64,000 nt of DNA from an uncultured Winogradskyella sp. (GTDB lineage: Bacteria; Bacteroidota; Bacteroidia; Flavobacteriales; Flavobacteriaceae). Position 1 is the first letter of the stretch; each line of letters opens with the position of its first letter. The stretch lies in the NCBI GenBank assembly GCA_913055905.1, contig CAJXLB010000006.1, positions 1 through 64,000 of the forward strand, in the 5' to 3' direction. The position numbers and the translations under genes were made by a program. A model generated the notes under the pieces. That model saw only the letters and a list, made by a program, of their open reading frames with translations. It was not told the origin of the DNA and searched no databases. Positions 11,422-20,750 of the stretch are shown one piece after another.

Positions 11422-12375
11422 TTAGTCCTTAAAGACACCCATATTCTCATATTTTGCCATTCGGGTCTTCACCAATTCTTTTGGTGATAAGTTTTTAAGT
11501 TCATCATAAGCAGTTACAATAGCATCCCTTACAGCTACAAATGTTTTTTCCCTGTCTCTATGCGCACCACCAAGTGGCTCTTTAACAATTTTATCTACCA
11601 ACTTCATGCGCTTCATATCTTTAGCGGTAAGCTTTAACGCCTCTGCTGCTTGCTCTTTATACTCCCAACTTCGCCATAAAATGGAAGAACATGATTCTGG
11701 CGATATAACGGAATACCAAGTATTTTCAAGCATTAAAACCTTATCACCTACACCTATACCCAAAGCACCACCAGAGGCACCTTCACCAATGATTACTGTA
11801 ATGATTGGAACTTTAAGACGTGTCATTTCTAGGATATTTCTGGCAATAGCCTCACCTTGCCCTCGTTCTTCTGCTTCCAATCCTGGGTAAGCTCCAGGTG
11901 TATCAATTAAGGTGACAACAGGAATTCCGAACTTCTCTGCAGACTTCATAAGGCGTAGTGCCTTTCTATATCCCTCTGGGTTAGACATACCAAAATTCCT
12001 GTACTGTCTTGTTTTGGTGTTATAGCCTTTTTGCTGTCCAATAAACATATAGGACTGATCGCCTATTTTGCCCAAACCGCCTATCATGGCCTTATCGTCC
12101 TTAACACTTCTATCACCGTGAAGTTCTAGCCAAGAGTCACCACAAAGCGCTTTAATATGATCCAAAGTATAAGGCCTATCCGGATGCCGTGATAATTGCA
12201 CACGCTGCCATGCAGAAAGGTTTTTATATATATCCTTTTTGGTTTCCTCTAATTTTTTTTCTATTTGTTTACAAGTCTCCGTGACATCTACATCGCTCTC
12301 CTCGCCTATAATTTGACATTTTTGAAGCTGTTCTTCCAACTCCTTGATTGGTAATTCAAACTCTAAATATTCCAT
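11422..12375 (-). CDS. accA: acetyl-CoA carboxylase carboxyltransferase subunit alpha
   Basis: AccA pairs with AccD to move the carboxyl group from biotin to acetyl-CoA, the first step of fatty-acid synthesis in the cytoplasm. The 317-residue product has the full family pattern: an N-terminal helical region, [33 protein letters not shown] and [15 protein letters not shown], which shape the oxyanion holes. Transcription probably starts at TATATTTG on the minus strand (12420-12413), in the 50-base gap after the EamA gene, so accA can be expressed apart from the genes upstream. A terminator follows. Confidence 0.97.
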   Translation of the reverse strand: MEYLEFELPIKELEEQLQKCQIIGEESDVDVTETCKQIEKKLEETKKDIYKNLSAWQRVQLSRHPDRPYTLDHIKALCGDSWLELHGDRSVKDDKAMIGGLGKIGDQSYMFIGQQKGYNTKTRQYRNFGMSNPEGYRKALRLMKSAEKFGIPVVTLIDTPGAYPGLEAEERGQGEAIARNILEMTRLKVPIITVIIGEGASGGALGIGVGDKVLMLENTWYSVISPESCSSILWRSWEYKEQAAEALKLTAKDMKRMKLVDKIVKEPLGGAHRDREKTFVAVRDAIVTAYDELKNLSPKELVKTRMAKYENMGVFKD

Positions 12376-12425
12376 ACGATTTGACCTTGGTTTTGTTTAG
12401 TTAGTGTGATGACAAATATAAAACT

Positions 12426-13334
12426 TTAATCCGTTACTACTTTTCTTTTGCGCCTTACCGAGTCCTTATATTTTAGATAGGCATCCAATAACACAGTCAT
12501 TAACACGAGAGCAGCTCCCATGTAAAACTCTGCCGACATAATCTCAGATTCTGGAAAAAAAAGCAAAGCTAGTGCTATACCATATATGGGTTCTAGATTG
12601 TAGCTAAGAATTACTGTAAAAGGACTAATATAGCGCATAACCTCCACGGCACCAATGAATGCGTAAGCCGTACAAACTGAGGCCAGAATTAAAAGGTATA
12701 TCCAATCTGATTTTTGTAATGTAAAAAACTCAGAATTGAAGGAGTGCCCCGTGACTATGAGAAAAACAGTTAAAAAAATTACGCCACTTACAAATTCGTA
12801 GAACGATATAACGCTTGCTCTATGTCTTAATATGAATCGACCATTGATAACGGCAAACAGCGTGGAAAAAAAGGCGGAAAACAAACCCAAAACTATCCCG
12901 TTGATATATTCAAACTCACTGCTCGTTATCAAAATAACTCCGACAATCACCAAAATCCCAAAGAGAATTTCATACCACAAAATGGCACGTTTAAAAAATA
13001 GAGGCTCTATGAAAGATGCAAAAAATGCACCCGTTGAAAACATGGCCAACGCTATTGATACATTCGCTTGATTGATGGCCTCAAAAAATGTAACCCAATG
13101 CAAGGCTATAATCACCCCTGCAACTGCGAATTGCAACAGCACTTTTAAAGGTATTTTAAGACTTAGCTTTACAGCTTTTATATAGAAAAGCATTAAAACT
13201 CCAGCAATTGACATTCTGAACCAGACGAGTTCCAAAGCTCCAATGGTAATTAACTCCCCTAAAATTGCAGTGAAACCGGCAATGAAAACCAGAAAATGTA
13301 AGTGCAAATAGTTTTTCAGCTTAGCGTTTGGCAT
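12426..13334 (-). CDS. DMT-superfamily (EamA) permease
   Basis: This inner-membrane protein of 302 residues has ten predicted hydrophobic segments arranged as two EamA repeats, the drug/metabolite transporter layout. Recognisable pieces are FRMSIAGVLMLFY in the first half and SYNLEPIYGIALALLFF in the second. The substrate cannot be told from sequence. Its start overlaps the end of the LptF/LptG-type gene by 14 bases, so it is translated from the tgt-lptG transcript. Confidence 0.9.
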   Translation of the reverse strand: MPNAKLKNYLHLHFLVFIAGFTAILGELITIGALELVWFRMSIAGVLMLFYIKAVKLSLKIPLKVLLQFAVAGVIIALHWVTFFEAINQANVSIALAMFSTGAFFASFIEPLFFKRAILWYEILFGILVIVGVILITSSEFEYINGIVLGLFSAFFSTLFAVINGRFILRHRASVISFYEFVSGVIFLTVFLIVTGHSFNSEFFTLQKSDWIYLLILASVCTAYAFIGAVEVMRYISPFTVILSYNLEPIYGIALALLFFPESEIMSAEFYMGAALVLMTVLLDAYLKYKDSVRRKRKVVTD

Positions 13335-14397
13335 TTTGCAACAGGTATATAGCTAAAATACCAAATAATGTATTGGGAAACCACACAGCAATAACAGCAG
13401 GGAAATTGGATTGCGCAGCCATCACTCCAAAGACTTTATCAAAAAAAACAAATATCATGGCAATGGTAATACCTAAAGCCAAATTAACACCCATGCCACC
13501 ACGACGTTTTACGGAGGATACGGCGACCGCGATAATGGTTAATATAAAGATAGACACAGGCAAACTCCATTTTTTAAGTTTTACCACCTCGTAGCGCCCA
13601 ATGTTAGATGAGCCTCTTCTTTTTTCGGCCTCAATAAATTTTATAAGATCACCATAGGTTTTTGTTTCGGCGGCGTATTCTACCGGTGTTAAATCTTCAA
13701 GTTCAAACGGAAAATTCATCTCCTTTCTATTCGCTTCCTCTATAGTTTCTATACCATTATCGAAACTTCTTTTTACATAACGCGTTAATCTATAGATGCT
13801 GTCTTCTTCGATATATCTAATATTATCTGCAAAAATCTTGAATTTTAGCTCATTGCCTTCAAAATGCTCGTAAGTAAAATTCATTCCGGATTTACTTCTC
13901 AAAACGAAATTGCTCACATATATAATGTCATTATCGTTTATTTGCCTGTATACATCCTTTGTCTTTTGGATTTGTTTGTTTTTCTTTAAATAACTATATC
14001 TAAATTCATTGAATCCTTGACTCGCATAAGGAGCCAAAAACATTCCTAAGAAAAGAGCAATAGTTGCAACAATGGTGGCTCCAATGAGATAGGGCCTCAG
14101 GAATCTTGAAAATGATACACCAGAACTCAAGAACGCCACTATTTCAGTGTTATTGGCAAGCTTGGAGGTAAACCAAATGACCGATAAAAATAAGAATAAC
14201 GGAAATAGAAGATTAGCAAAATATATGGTGAAATCAATATAATAAGCGACCACCTCGTCAAACGGTGCTTTATTCTCGATCATCTTTCCAATTTTTTCAG
14301 CCAAGTCAACCGTAATGCCAATTGGAATAAAGAGCAACAGCATCATCAAAAAAGTGAGCAGATAGCGTTTTAATATGTACCAATCTAAAATTTTCAC
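13321..14397 (-). CDS. LptF/LptG family permease (YjgP/YjgQ)
   Basis: LptF and LptG form the membrane part of the LPS export ABC complex LptB2FG. The 358-residue product has the family design: an N-terminal helix with LDWYILKRYLLTF, three membrane segments before residue 120, a periplasmic jellyroll region (about 130-265), and three C-terminal membrane segments, here with SSVKRRGGMGVNLALG and AVWFPNTLFGILA. The sequence alone does not separate LptF from LptG; the C-terminal placement and tgt neighbour favour the LptG-like member of Bacteroidota. Only two bases separate it from the tgt stop. Confidence 0.9.
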   Translation of the reverse strand: MKILDWYILKRYLLTFLMMLLLFIPIGITVDLAEKIGKMIENKAPFDEVVAYYIDFTIYFANLLFPLFLFLSVIWFTSKLANNTEIVAFLSSGVSFSRFLRPYLIGATIVATIALFLGMFLAPYASQGFNEFRYSYLKKNKQIQKTKDVYRQINDNDIIYVSNFVLRSKSGMNFTYEHFEGNELKFKIFADNIRYIEEDSIYRLTRYVKRSFDNGIETIEEANRKEMNFPFELEDLTPVEYAAETKTYGDLIKFIEAEKRRGSSNIGRYEVVKLKKWSLPVSIFILTIIAVAVSSVKRRGGMGVNLALGITIAMIFVFFDKVFGVMAAQSNFPAVIAVWFPNTLFGILAIYLLQNAKR

Positions 14398-14399
14398 CT

Positions 14400-15530
14400 C
14401 TACAACCGCTTATTCATTTGTTTTACCATTTTATCCTTCCATGTTCTAAAATTGCCGTCTACGATTTGCTTACGCGCCTCACGAACAAGCCAAATATAAA
14501 ATCCTAAATTATGAATGGTAGCGATTTGTTTACCTAAAAGTTCATTAACGGAAAACAAATGCTTTAAGTAGGCTTTAGTATAATCTAAATCAACATAGGT
14601 AATACCCATCTCATCTATTGGACTAAAATCATTCTCCCATTTTTTGTTTTTTATGTTTATAGTGCCATGAGCCGTAAATAGCATTCCATTTCTTGCATTG
14701 CGAGTAGGCATTACACAATCGAACATGTCTACTCCTAACGCTATATTCTCCAAAATATTTATTGGCGTTCCCACGCCCATTAAATAACGTGGTTTCTCCT
14801 CTGGCAAAATATCACAAACAATCTCCGTCATAGCATACATTTCTTCCGCTGGTTCACCAACGGAAAGTCCTCCTATGGCATTACCTTCTGCATTGCATTC
14901 AGCAATATATTCTGCCGATTGTTTCCTTAGGTCTTTATAGGTGCTTCCTTGAACTATTGGAAAAAACGTTTGTTCATAATCATATTTAAATGGGAGCTTT
15001 TCTAAATGGCTCAGACAGCGATCCAACCAGCGATGCGTCATGTGCATTGAACGCTTGGCATAATTGTAATCGCAGGGATAAGGTGTGCACTCGTCAAAAG
15101 CCATAATAATATCAGCACCAATACTCCTTTGGATTTCCATTACATTCTCTGGAGTGAAGACATGGTAACTACCATCTATATGGGATTTAAACTTTACGCC
15201 CTCTTCTTTTATTTTCCTGTTCGCAGACATAGAATACACTTGATAGCCACCGGAATCGGTTAGAATATTTCTATCCCAGTTCATAAATTTGTGCAGTCCA
15301 CCTGCTTGCTCCAGAATATGTGTTTTTGGCCTTAGATAAAGGTGATAGGTGTTCCCTAAAATAATATCGGGATTGATATCCTCCTTCAATTCACGCTGAT
15401 GCACTCCTTTAACGGATGCAACAGTGCCAACAGGCATAAATATTGGAGTTTCTATGATACCATGGTCTGTTGTTATAAGGCCAGCCCTTGCCTTAGAATT
15501 GATGTCTTGTCCTACGCGCTCAAATTTCAT
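14400..15530 (-). CDS. tgt: tRNA-guanine transglycosylase
   Basis: Tgt swaps guanine-34 for the queuosine precursor preQ1 in Tyr, His, Asp and Asn tRNAs. The product shows TDHGVIETPIFMPVGT-type N-terminal residues (here ITTDHGIIETPIFMPVGTVA), DSGGYQVYS with the catalytic Asp, GGLSVGEP, and the zinc site near DCVMPTRNARNG. The frame opens at TTG 15551, but that codon lies in the -7 box TATATTTG (15556-15549), so ATG 15530 is the start, giving 376 residues, the usual length. It leads a tgt-lptG-eamA operon. Confidence 0.97.
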   Translation of the reverse strand: MKFERVGQDINSKARAGLITTDHGIIETPIFMPVGTVASVKGVHQRELKEDINPDIILGNTYHLYLRPKTHILEQAGGLHKFMNWDRNILTDSGGYQVYSMSANRKIKEEGVKFKSHIDGSYHVFTPENVMEIQRSIGADIIMAFDECTPYPCDYNYAKRSMHMTHRWLDRCLSHLEKLPFKYDYEQTFFPIVQGSTYKDLRKQSAEYIAECNAEGNAIGGLSVGEPAEEMYAMTEIVCDILPEEKPRYLMGVGTPINILENIALGVDMFDCVMPTRNARNGMLFTAHGTINIKNKKWENDFSPIDEMGITYVDLDYTKAYLKHLFSVNELLGKQIATIHNLGFYIWLVREARKQIVDGNFRTWKDKMVKQMNKRL

Positions 15531-15642
15531 CGGGTCAATGTATGACAGCAAATATAATTAACTCAAAAACATTGCCATCTTAATTAAAATCAAAATTGTT
15601 AGCAATTCCCTTAAATCGTTAATAAGTGTCGTTATCGCTTAC

Positions 15643-15672
15643 TTGTGGGACTTTTTTAAAAACTTATTTTTG
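15643..15672 (+). promoter_or_regulatory. promoter of the transketolase pair
   Basis: TTG at 15643-15645, a 19-base spacer and TATTTTTG at 15665-15672 match the Bacteroidota promoter. The start codon lies 24 bases downstream. The tgt promoter runs the other way from 15556. Confidence 0.8.
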
Positions 15673-15696
15673 CAGTGATTATTTAACCTATAGCAA

Positions 15697-16542
15697 ATGC
15701 CAAATATTAAAGAATTAGAAGATTTAACCACGCAAGTACGGCGTGATATTTTGAGGATGGTCCATAAGGTCAATTCTGGTCACCCTGGAGGTTCACTTGG
15801 ATGTGCAGAATTTTTTGTTTGTCTTTACAAGGAAATTCTTAATACAAAACCAGGTTTTGATATGGACGGAATCGGCGAAGACCTTTTCTTTTTATCCAAT
15901 GGCCACATATCACCAGTTTATTATAGCGTTCTAGCACGCTCTGGATACTTTCCAATTGACGAATTGAATACGTTCAGGCTTATAGACTCCAGATTGCAAG
16001 GCCACCCAACTACTCATGAAGGCTTGCCAGGAGTAAGAATAGCCTCTGGGTCTTTAGGCCAGGGCATGTCCGTTGCCATTGGCGCAGCCCAAACCAAAAA
16101 ACTAAATAATGATGCGCATTTGATATACAGCTTGCACGGCGATGGCGAGTTACAAGAAGGACAAAATTGGGAAGCCATAATGTATGCCGCTGGTAATAAG
16201 GTGGATAATTTAATTGCTACCGTTGACTTAAACGGACAACAAATTGATGGCTCTACGGATAGTGTACTTCCAATGGGGAATCTAAGGGCTAAGTTTGAAG
16301 CGTTTGGATGGACCGTCTTAGATATTGAAGAAGGAAACAACATATCGGCAATACTTGAAGGTATGGCCAAAGCCAAGTCATTGACTGGTCAAGGAAAACC
16401 CGTCTGTGTTTTGCTTAAAACAGTTATGGGTAATGGTGTTGACTTTATGATGCATACCCATGCATGGCACGGAAAAGCTCCAAATGACGAACAGCTTGAA
16501 ATTGGATTAGCTCAAAATCCAGAAACTATTGGTGATTATTAA
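15697..16542 (+). CDS. transketolase, N-terminal subunit
   Basis: This is the thiamine-diphosphate-binding half of a split transketolase, an enzyme of the non-oxidative pentose phosphate pathway. The 281 residues contain HKVNSGHPGGSLGCAEFFV near 23-41, the GHISPVYYS segment, and the diphosphate/magnesium motif LHGDGELQEGQNWEAIMYA, with DLNGQQIDG as the N ligand region. A partner subunit follows after 18 bases. Whether the pair acts as transketolase or on another ketose donor, as some split transketolase-like enzymes do, cannot be told here. Confidence 0.95.
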   Translation: MPNIKELEDLTTQVRRDILRMVHKVNSGHPGGSLGCAEFFVCLYKEILNTKPGFDMDGIGEDLFFLSNGHISPVYYSVLARSGYFPIDELNTFRLIDSRLQGHPTTHEGLPGVRIASGSLGQGMSVAIGAAQTKKLNNDAHLIYSLHGDGELQEGQNWEAIMYAAGNKVDNLIATVDLNGQQIDGSTDSVLPMGNLRAKFEAFGWTVLDIEEGNNISAILEGMAKAKSLTGQGKPVCVLLKTVMGNGVDFMMHTHAWHGKAPNDEQLEIGLAQNPETIGDY

Positions 16543-16560
16543 GATTTATCTACAACAATT

Positions 16561-17514
16561 ATGAAGACGTACACAAATACAGGAAATAAAGATACAAGAT
16601 CAGGGTTTGGAGCAGGTCTAACAGAACTCGGAAAAAGCAATGAAAACGTTGTGGCATTATGTGCCGATCTTACGGGATCATTAAAAATGGATGAATTTCA
16701 AGCCAATCACCCAGAACGTTTCTTCCAAGTTGGCATTGCAGAAGCTAACATGATGGGGATTGCTGCCGGAATGACAATAGGTGGTAAAATTCCCTTTACC
16801 GGAACGTTTGCAAATTTTTCCACAGGAAGAGTTTATGACCAAATTAGACAGAGCATTGCCTACTCTGGTAAAAACGTAAAAATCTGCGCTTCGCATGCTG
16901 GTGTTACCCTTGGAGAAGATGGTGCAACCCACCAAATCCTTGAAGATATTGGCTTAATGAAAATGCTCCCAGGGATGACGGTTATCAATACCTGTGATTT
17001 TAATCAAACCAAGGCTGCAACTTTGGCTATTGCAGAACACGAAGGACCAGTATATTTGAGGTTTGGAAGACCAAAAGTGCCGAATTTTACTCCCGAAACT
17101 CAAGATTTTCAAATTGGAAAAGCCATTCAGCTTACCGAAGGGACTGATGTAACCATTGTCGCCACAGGCCATCTGGTTTGGGAAGCCCTCGAAGCTGCAA
17201 AATCGCTTTCAGATTCAGGTATTTCTTCAGAGGTTATCAATATCCACACTATAAAACCTTTAGATAAAGACGCCATACTAGAGTCCGTAAAAAAGACGGG
17301 CTGTATTGTTACGGCAGAAGAACACAACTACTTTGGTGGTCTTGGAGAAAGCGTGGCACGTGTCTTAAGCCAAAACCATCCAGCTCCTCAAGAATTTGTG
17401 GCTACCATGGATACTTTTGGCGAATCTGGAACACCTGCGCAGCTCATGGATAAATATGGATTAAATAGCGCCGCCATTGAAAAAGCGGTAAAAAGTGTTC
17501 TTAAAAGAAAATAA
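16561..17514 (+). CDS. transketolase, C-terminal subunit
   Basis: The 317-residue product supplies the pyrimidine-binding domain (about 10-175) and the C-terminal transketolase domain (about 190-315). Key blocks are FFQVGIAEANMMGIAAGMT, with the catalytic Glu that activates thiamine diphosphate, SHAGVTLGEDGATHQ, and EEHNYFGGLGESVARVL. It is translated from the same mRNA as the N-terminal subunit and should form a heterotetramer with it. The split arrangement is common in this phylum and in archaea. Confidence 0.95.
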   Translation: MKTYTNTGNKDTRSGFGAGLTELGKSNENVVALCADLTGSLKMDEFQANHPERFFQVGIAEANMMGIAAGMTIGGKIPFTGTFANFSTGRVYDQIRQSIAYSGKNVKICASHAGVTLGEDGATHQILEDIGLMKMLPGMTVINTCDFNQTKAATLAIAEHEGPVYLRFGRPKVPNFTPETQDFQIGKAIQLTEGTDVTIVATGHLVWEALEAAKSLSDSGISSEVINIHTIKPLDKDAILESVKKTGCIVTAEEHNYFGGLGESVARVLSQNHPAPQEFVATMDTFGESGTPAQLMDKYGLNSAAIEKAVKSVLKRK

Positions 17515-17570
17515 TATAGTTCTGGCAACGTTTTTGATTAGTACAATATCTAATCTTTAAAACGAACGTT

Positions 17571-18170
17571 ATGAGAACACCTAAAACAATAGCGCTTTTG
17601 GCCTTGTCCTTAGCGCTTTTTTCTTTTGCAGGACACAGCCAAAACGGAACGGCATTTGGGCTTAGAGCTGGACTAAATTATGGTGCCAATGGTGATTATT
17701 TTGAATCCATAGGAAGCAACGCCCAAAATCCAGAGCGCAATATTGGTTATCATGTGGGCCTTTTTGGAAAGTTTGGAAATTCTATTTTCTTTAAACCAGA
17801 ATTGGTTTACACAGCTACCAAAAGTGACTACGATAGTGACGAGTTTTCAGTAAAAAAATTAGACTTACCGCTGTTAGTAGGACTTAAAGTATTAGGACCA
17901 CTAAATGTCTTTGGAGGACCTTCAGTTCAATATATTCTAGATATAGACTTTGAAGGGCTGTCCGCTAGAAATATTGAGAATGACCTTACACTTGGTCTAA
18001 ATTTCGGAATAGGCGTGAGCTTCAATAAATTTGGTGTTGATTTAAGGTATGAACGCGGCTTTAACTCCAATGAAGCCACATTCATCACTAATAACTTCGG
18101 CACTAATGTTAGTAGTAGAATAGACACGAGGCCAGAGCAATTAATATTGAGTTTGTCCCTTGCCTTATAA
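17571..18170 (+). CDS. outer-membrane beta-barrel protein (PorT-like)
   Basis: The 199-residue product begins with a signal peptide ending near AGHSQ (about residue 24). Alternating polar and hydrophobic strands typical of an eight-strand barrel follow: FGLRAGLNYGAN, NIGYHVGLFGKFG, IFFKPELVYT and GLNFGIGVSFNKFGVDLRYERGF. The final residues (LILSLSLAL) form a C-terminal strand ending in a hydrophobic residue. It fits the outer membrane beta-barrel (PorT/OmpA-like barrel) family; its role is unknown. It has a 56-base gap from the transketolase genes and its own terminator at 18175-18202. Confidence 0.85.
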   Translation: MRTPKTIALLALSLALFSFAGHSQNGTAFGLRAGLNYGANGDYFESIGSNAQNPERNIGYHVGLFGKFGNSIFFKPELVYTATKSDYDSDEFSVKKLDLPLLVGLKVLGPLNVFGGPSVQYILDIDFEGLSARNIENDLTLGLNFGIGVSFNKFGVDLRYERGFNSNEATFITNNFGTNVSSRIDTRPEQLILSLSLAL

Positions 18171-18174
18171 AAAA

Positions 18175-18202
18175 AGGCTGCGTAATTATCGCAGCCTCTT
18201 TT
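18175..18202. terminator. shared terminator of two convergent genes
   Basis: AGGCTGCG and CGCAGCCT form an eight-base-pair stem around a seven-base loop, with A-rich and T-rich flanks. It lies between the barrel gene (plus) and the FKBP lipoprotein gene (minus) and can work for both. Confidence 0.9.
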
Positions 18203-18210
18203 ATTTTGCT

Positions 18211-19179
18211 TTAATCTTGGTTTGAGTCCGTTGCTTCAGGGTCTAGATACCTTGGAAGGTCAGGATTAACAGGACTCATATCATTAGTTGGGTCACCATC
18301 ACCATCAATATCTTCGAATCGTGTTGGTACACCATCGCCATCATCATCTGCATCTCTAAAGTTTTGCAAGCCATCACCATCTGTATCATCATCAATTACT
18401 TCACCACTGTTATCTATATCCTCAAGAAAAGATGGTACTCCGTCACCATCGTGATCTACAACTTCATATTGCAATAAATCAAATTTAAATACGAGATTGG
18501 AATATGGCGGGATTCCAGCGACAAAATTGGCATAGTACCCAAGGCCAGAAGGCAAGAACATTACTCCTGTACCATAATTATTAAAAGTTACGGCACCATC
18601 ATCTTCGATAGTAAAATTTTCGGCCGTTTTAAACATTGGCATCACTAATTGCCACCCCTTGATAGTCCCAAGAGACGTGACTCCATCACCTTGTAGCGTA
18701 AGCTCAGTTGGCTCACCACTTTCATCAAATACGTTACCAGTTGTTGAAGCCAAACTGCCTTCGTAACGAACCCGAACTGCATCTGTAAAAGCAGGAGATT
18801 CTCCTCCTCCTTCATTAATTTGTAGTATGTAATATTGATATTCGGCACCTGCAAACTCCACTGTAAGTGGGTCTCCGACAGCATCGATTAATAAGGTATT
18901 TTCTTCTGGATTAGGCAGTGACTCAAAATTCCCATCTTCATCTTGTTCTAATTGTGTAATAACTATGTCACTATAAGTGTAATTTCCTGGCGTCTCAAAT
19001 AGACTGGAATTATAGTAGTGTGTAGACAAATATTCTAACAACAATTGGTTGTCTTCTAACTGCTGTTCCGTTCTATCATTTTCAACAATGGTTGTTGGCC
19101 CATCATCATCGGGAGAACAAGCTAAGATTCCTATTACAACCAAAACGATAAAGACTAGGAATGAATTTTTTATTTTCAT
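18211..19179 (-). CDS. FKBP-type prolyl isomerase lipoprotein with calcium-binding repeats
   Basis: The 322-residue protein has a lipoprotein signal with the acylated Cys at residue 21, directly followed by SPDDDG. An acidic tag after the Cys is the Bacteroidota lipoprotein export signal, so a surface or outer-membrane location is likely. Residues about 125-240 form an FKBP domain (VRVRYEGSL, NVFDES, GIPPYSNLVFKFDLL). The C-terminus (about 243-310) is a run of DxDxDG-type thrombospondin type 3 repeats (DHDGDGVPSF, DTDGDGLQNF, DDDGDGVPTRF) that bind calcium in other proteins. It may be a surface folding factor. Confidence 0.88.
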   Translation of the reverse strand: MKIKNSFLVFIVLVVIGILACSPDDDGPTTIVENDRTEQQLEDNQLLLEYLSTHYYNSSLFETPGNYTYSDIVITQLEQDEDGNFESLPNPEENTLLIDAVGDPLTVEFAGAEYQYYILQINEGGGESPAFTDAVRVRYEGSLASTTGNVFDESGEPTELTLQGDGVTSLGTIKGWQLVMPMFKTAENFTIEDDGAVTFNNYGTGVMFLPSGLGYYANFVAGIPPYSNLVFKFDLLQYEVVDHDGDGVPSFLEDIDNSGEVIDDDTDGDGLQNFRDADDDGDGVPTRFEDIDGDGDPTNDMSPVNPDLPRYLDPEATDSNQD

Positions 19180-19301
19180 AGATTTTCGGGTTACTTACAA
19201 TTTTATGTTGTAAGGTTCATTATTGCTTTTTTCAGTGCGCAAGATACAATATTATAATATTTTTGCACTAAGGATATAACGGTGAATTATAAGAATTCAA
19301 T

Positions 19302-19676
19302 ATGCGGATAGATAAATATTTGTGGGCTGTTAGGTATTATAAAACAAGGAGTTTAGCCACGAGGGCATGCAAAAAAGGACAGGTTAAGATAAATGAAGCT
19401 ATAGCTAAACCTTCTAGGGAAGTTTATCCTACCGATAAAATTGAACTCCGTAAAAACCAAATTAACTATAAGCTCACTGTAAATGATATACCACCCAACC
19501 GTGTGGGAGCGAAGCTTGTGGATATTTACAGGACCGATACAACACCAAAGGAGGCCTTCGAAGCTCAGGATTTACTAAAGTATAGTAAGGATTATTACCG
19601 AAAAAAGGGTACCGGAAGACCAACTAAAAAAGACAGACGCGATTTAGATGACTTTTATGAACAAGATGCTGAATAA
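19302..19676 (+). CDS. RNA-binding S4 domain protein (Hsp15/HslR type)
   Basis: The 124-residue product starts MRIDKYLWAVRYYKTRSLAT, the S4 domain signature of Hsp15, and ends in a charged, lysine-rich tail. Hsp15 in E. coli binds stalled 50S subunits that carry nascent chains. It is the first gene of a tight three-gene unit. A TATTTTTG -7 box lies at 19258-19265. The 3' end overlaps the methyltransferase frame. Confidence 0.9.
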   Translation: MRIDKYLWAVRYYKTRSLATRACKKGQVKINEAIAKPSREVYPTDKIELRKNQINYKLTVNDIPPNRVGAKLVDIYRTDTTPKEAFEAQDLLKYSKDYYRKKGTGRPTKKDRRDLDDFYEQDAE

Positions 19677-20250
19677 AGATTATTGGAAAGGACGCTACGA
19701 ATCCGAAAATACAGGTTGGGACATTGGTTATGTTTCTCCTGCACTTAAACAATTTGTTGATGGATTGGATGACAAAGCAATGAAGATTTTAATTCCTGGA
19801 GCTGGAAATGGTTATGAAGTTGAATATTTATGGAAAAAAGGCTTTAAAAACGTCTATGCGGCAGATTATGCAGAAGTACCGCTACAAAATCTTAAGAAAA
19901 GATTGACAGACTTCCCAAAAAGCCAACTAATAAGTTCTAACTTTTTTGAGATTAATAGGTCTTTTGACCTTGTTTTGGAACAAACATTTTTCTGTGCCTT
20001 AGACCCTGATTTAAGACAAGATTACGTGAGCAAAATGCACGATTTGCTCAACCCAAATGGCCTTTTGGCTGGTTTGCTTTTCAATTTTCCGTTAACGGAA
20101 TCCGGTCCCCCTTTTGGAGGCAGTTTGGGAGAGTACAAAAATTTGTTTGAACCTCTATTTCACCTGCATAAATTGGAAACATCATATAATTCCATAGAAG
20201 CACGGCAAGGTAAAGAACTCTTTTTTATCTTTGAAAAAAAGAACATATGA
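19648..20250 (+). CDS. SAM-dependent methyltransferase (thiopurine methyltransferase-like)
   Basis: The 200-residue frame resembles TPMT-family methyltransferases. It has WKGRYESENTGWDIGYVSPA at the N-terminus, the SAM-binding glycine motif ILIPGAGNGYEVEYL, and a later EQTFFCALDP segment. The natural substrate is unknown. The start is uncertain: ATG 19648, 19657 and 19666 are in frame, and all lie inside the end of the S4 gene (stop 19676), so translation is probably coupled. The stop codon overlaps the next ATG. Confidence 0.88.
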   Translation: MTFMNKMLNKDYWKGRYESENTGWDIGYVSPALKQFVDGLDDKAMKILIPGAGNGYEVEYLWKKGFKNVYAADYAEVPLQNLKKRLTDFPKSQLISSNFFEINRSFDLVLEQTFFCALDPDLRQDYVSKMHDLLNPNGLLAGLLFNFPLTESGPPFGGSLGEYKNLFEPLFHLHKLETSYNSIEARQGKELFFIFEKKNI

Positions 20251-20750
20251 GCCTCTCTAAAAATACCATCCTTAGCCATAAGGAAATTCAGCATAAGATA
20301 AAACGTATCGCTTATCAAATTTACGAGAGCAATGTGAATGAAACGGAGCTTATCATTGCAGGCATAGAAAGTAATGGCTACTTACTTGCAAAAAAAATAA
20401 AATCCAATCTAGATAAAATATCAGATATTGAGTCCACACTCTGTAAAGTAAATATCAATAAAGCACAACCTATCGAACCCATTACTACTTCATTAAATGC
20501 TGAAGAGTATACGAATAAATCCTTGGTTTTAGTTGACGACGTGCTCAATTCAGGAAGCACCTTGATTTACGGTATTAAGCACTTTTTAGACGTACCACTA
20601 AAACAGTTTAAAACAGCGGTACTTGTTAACAGAAACCATAAAAAATATCCTGTAAAGGCAGACTTTAAAGGCATCAGCCTATCTACATCGTTGTTTGAAC
20701 ATGTTCATGTAAATCTATCTAAGCAGCCCTACGAGGCCTACCTAGACTAA
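20247..20750 (+). CDS. PyrR-like phosphoribosyltransferase
   Basis: A type I phosphoribosyltransferase of 167 residues. The PRPP loop LVLVDDVLNSGSTLIYGI is clear, and the C-terminal ADFKGISLSTSLFEHVHV resembles the PyrR/hypoxanthine class. It could be a uracil or purine salvage enzyme or a regulator; no upstream attenuator that PyrR would bind was seen. It starts within an ATGA overlap with the methyltransferase, and its end overlaps the convergent aroK by nine bases. Confidence 0.85.
   Translation: MSLSKNTILSHKEIQHKIKRIAYQIYESNVNETELIIAGIESNGYLLAKKIKSNLDKISDIESTLCKVNINKAQPIEPITTSLNAEEYTNKSLVLVDDVLNSGSTLIYGIKHFLDVPLKQFKTAVLVNRNHKKYPVKADFKGISLSTSLFEHVHVNLSKQPYEAYLD

Noticed and set aside
18290-18460. 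Short DNA repeats rich in CATCACCATC, CRISPR-like at first sight
   Set aside because: They encode the DxDGDG calcium repeats of the FKBP lipoprotein. Spacing is irregular and there are no spacers.
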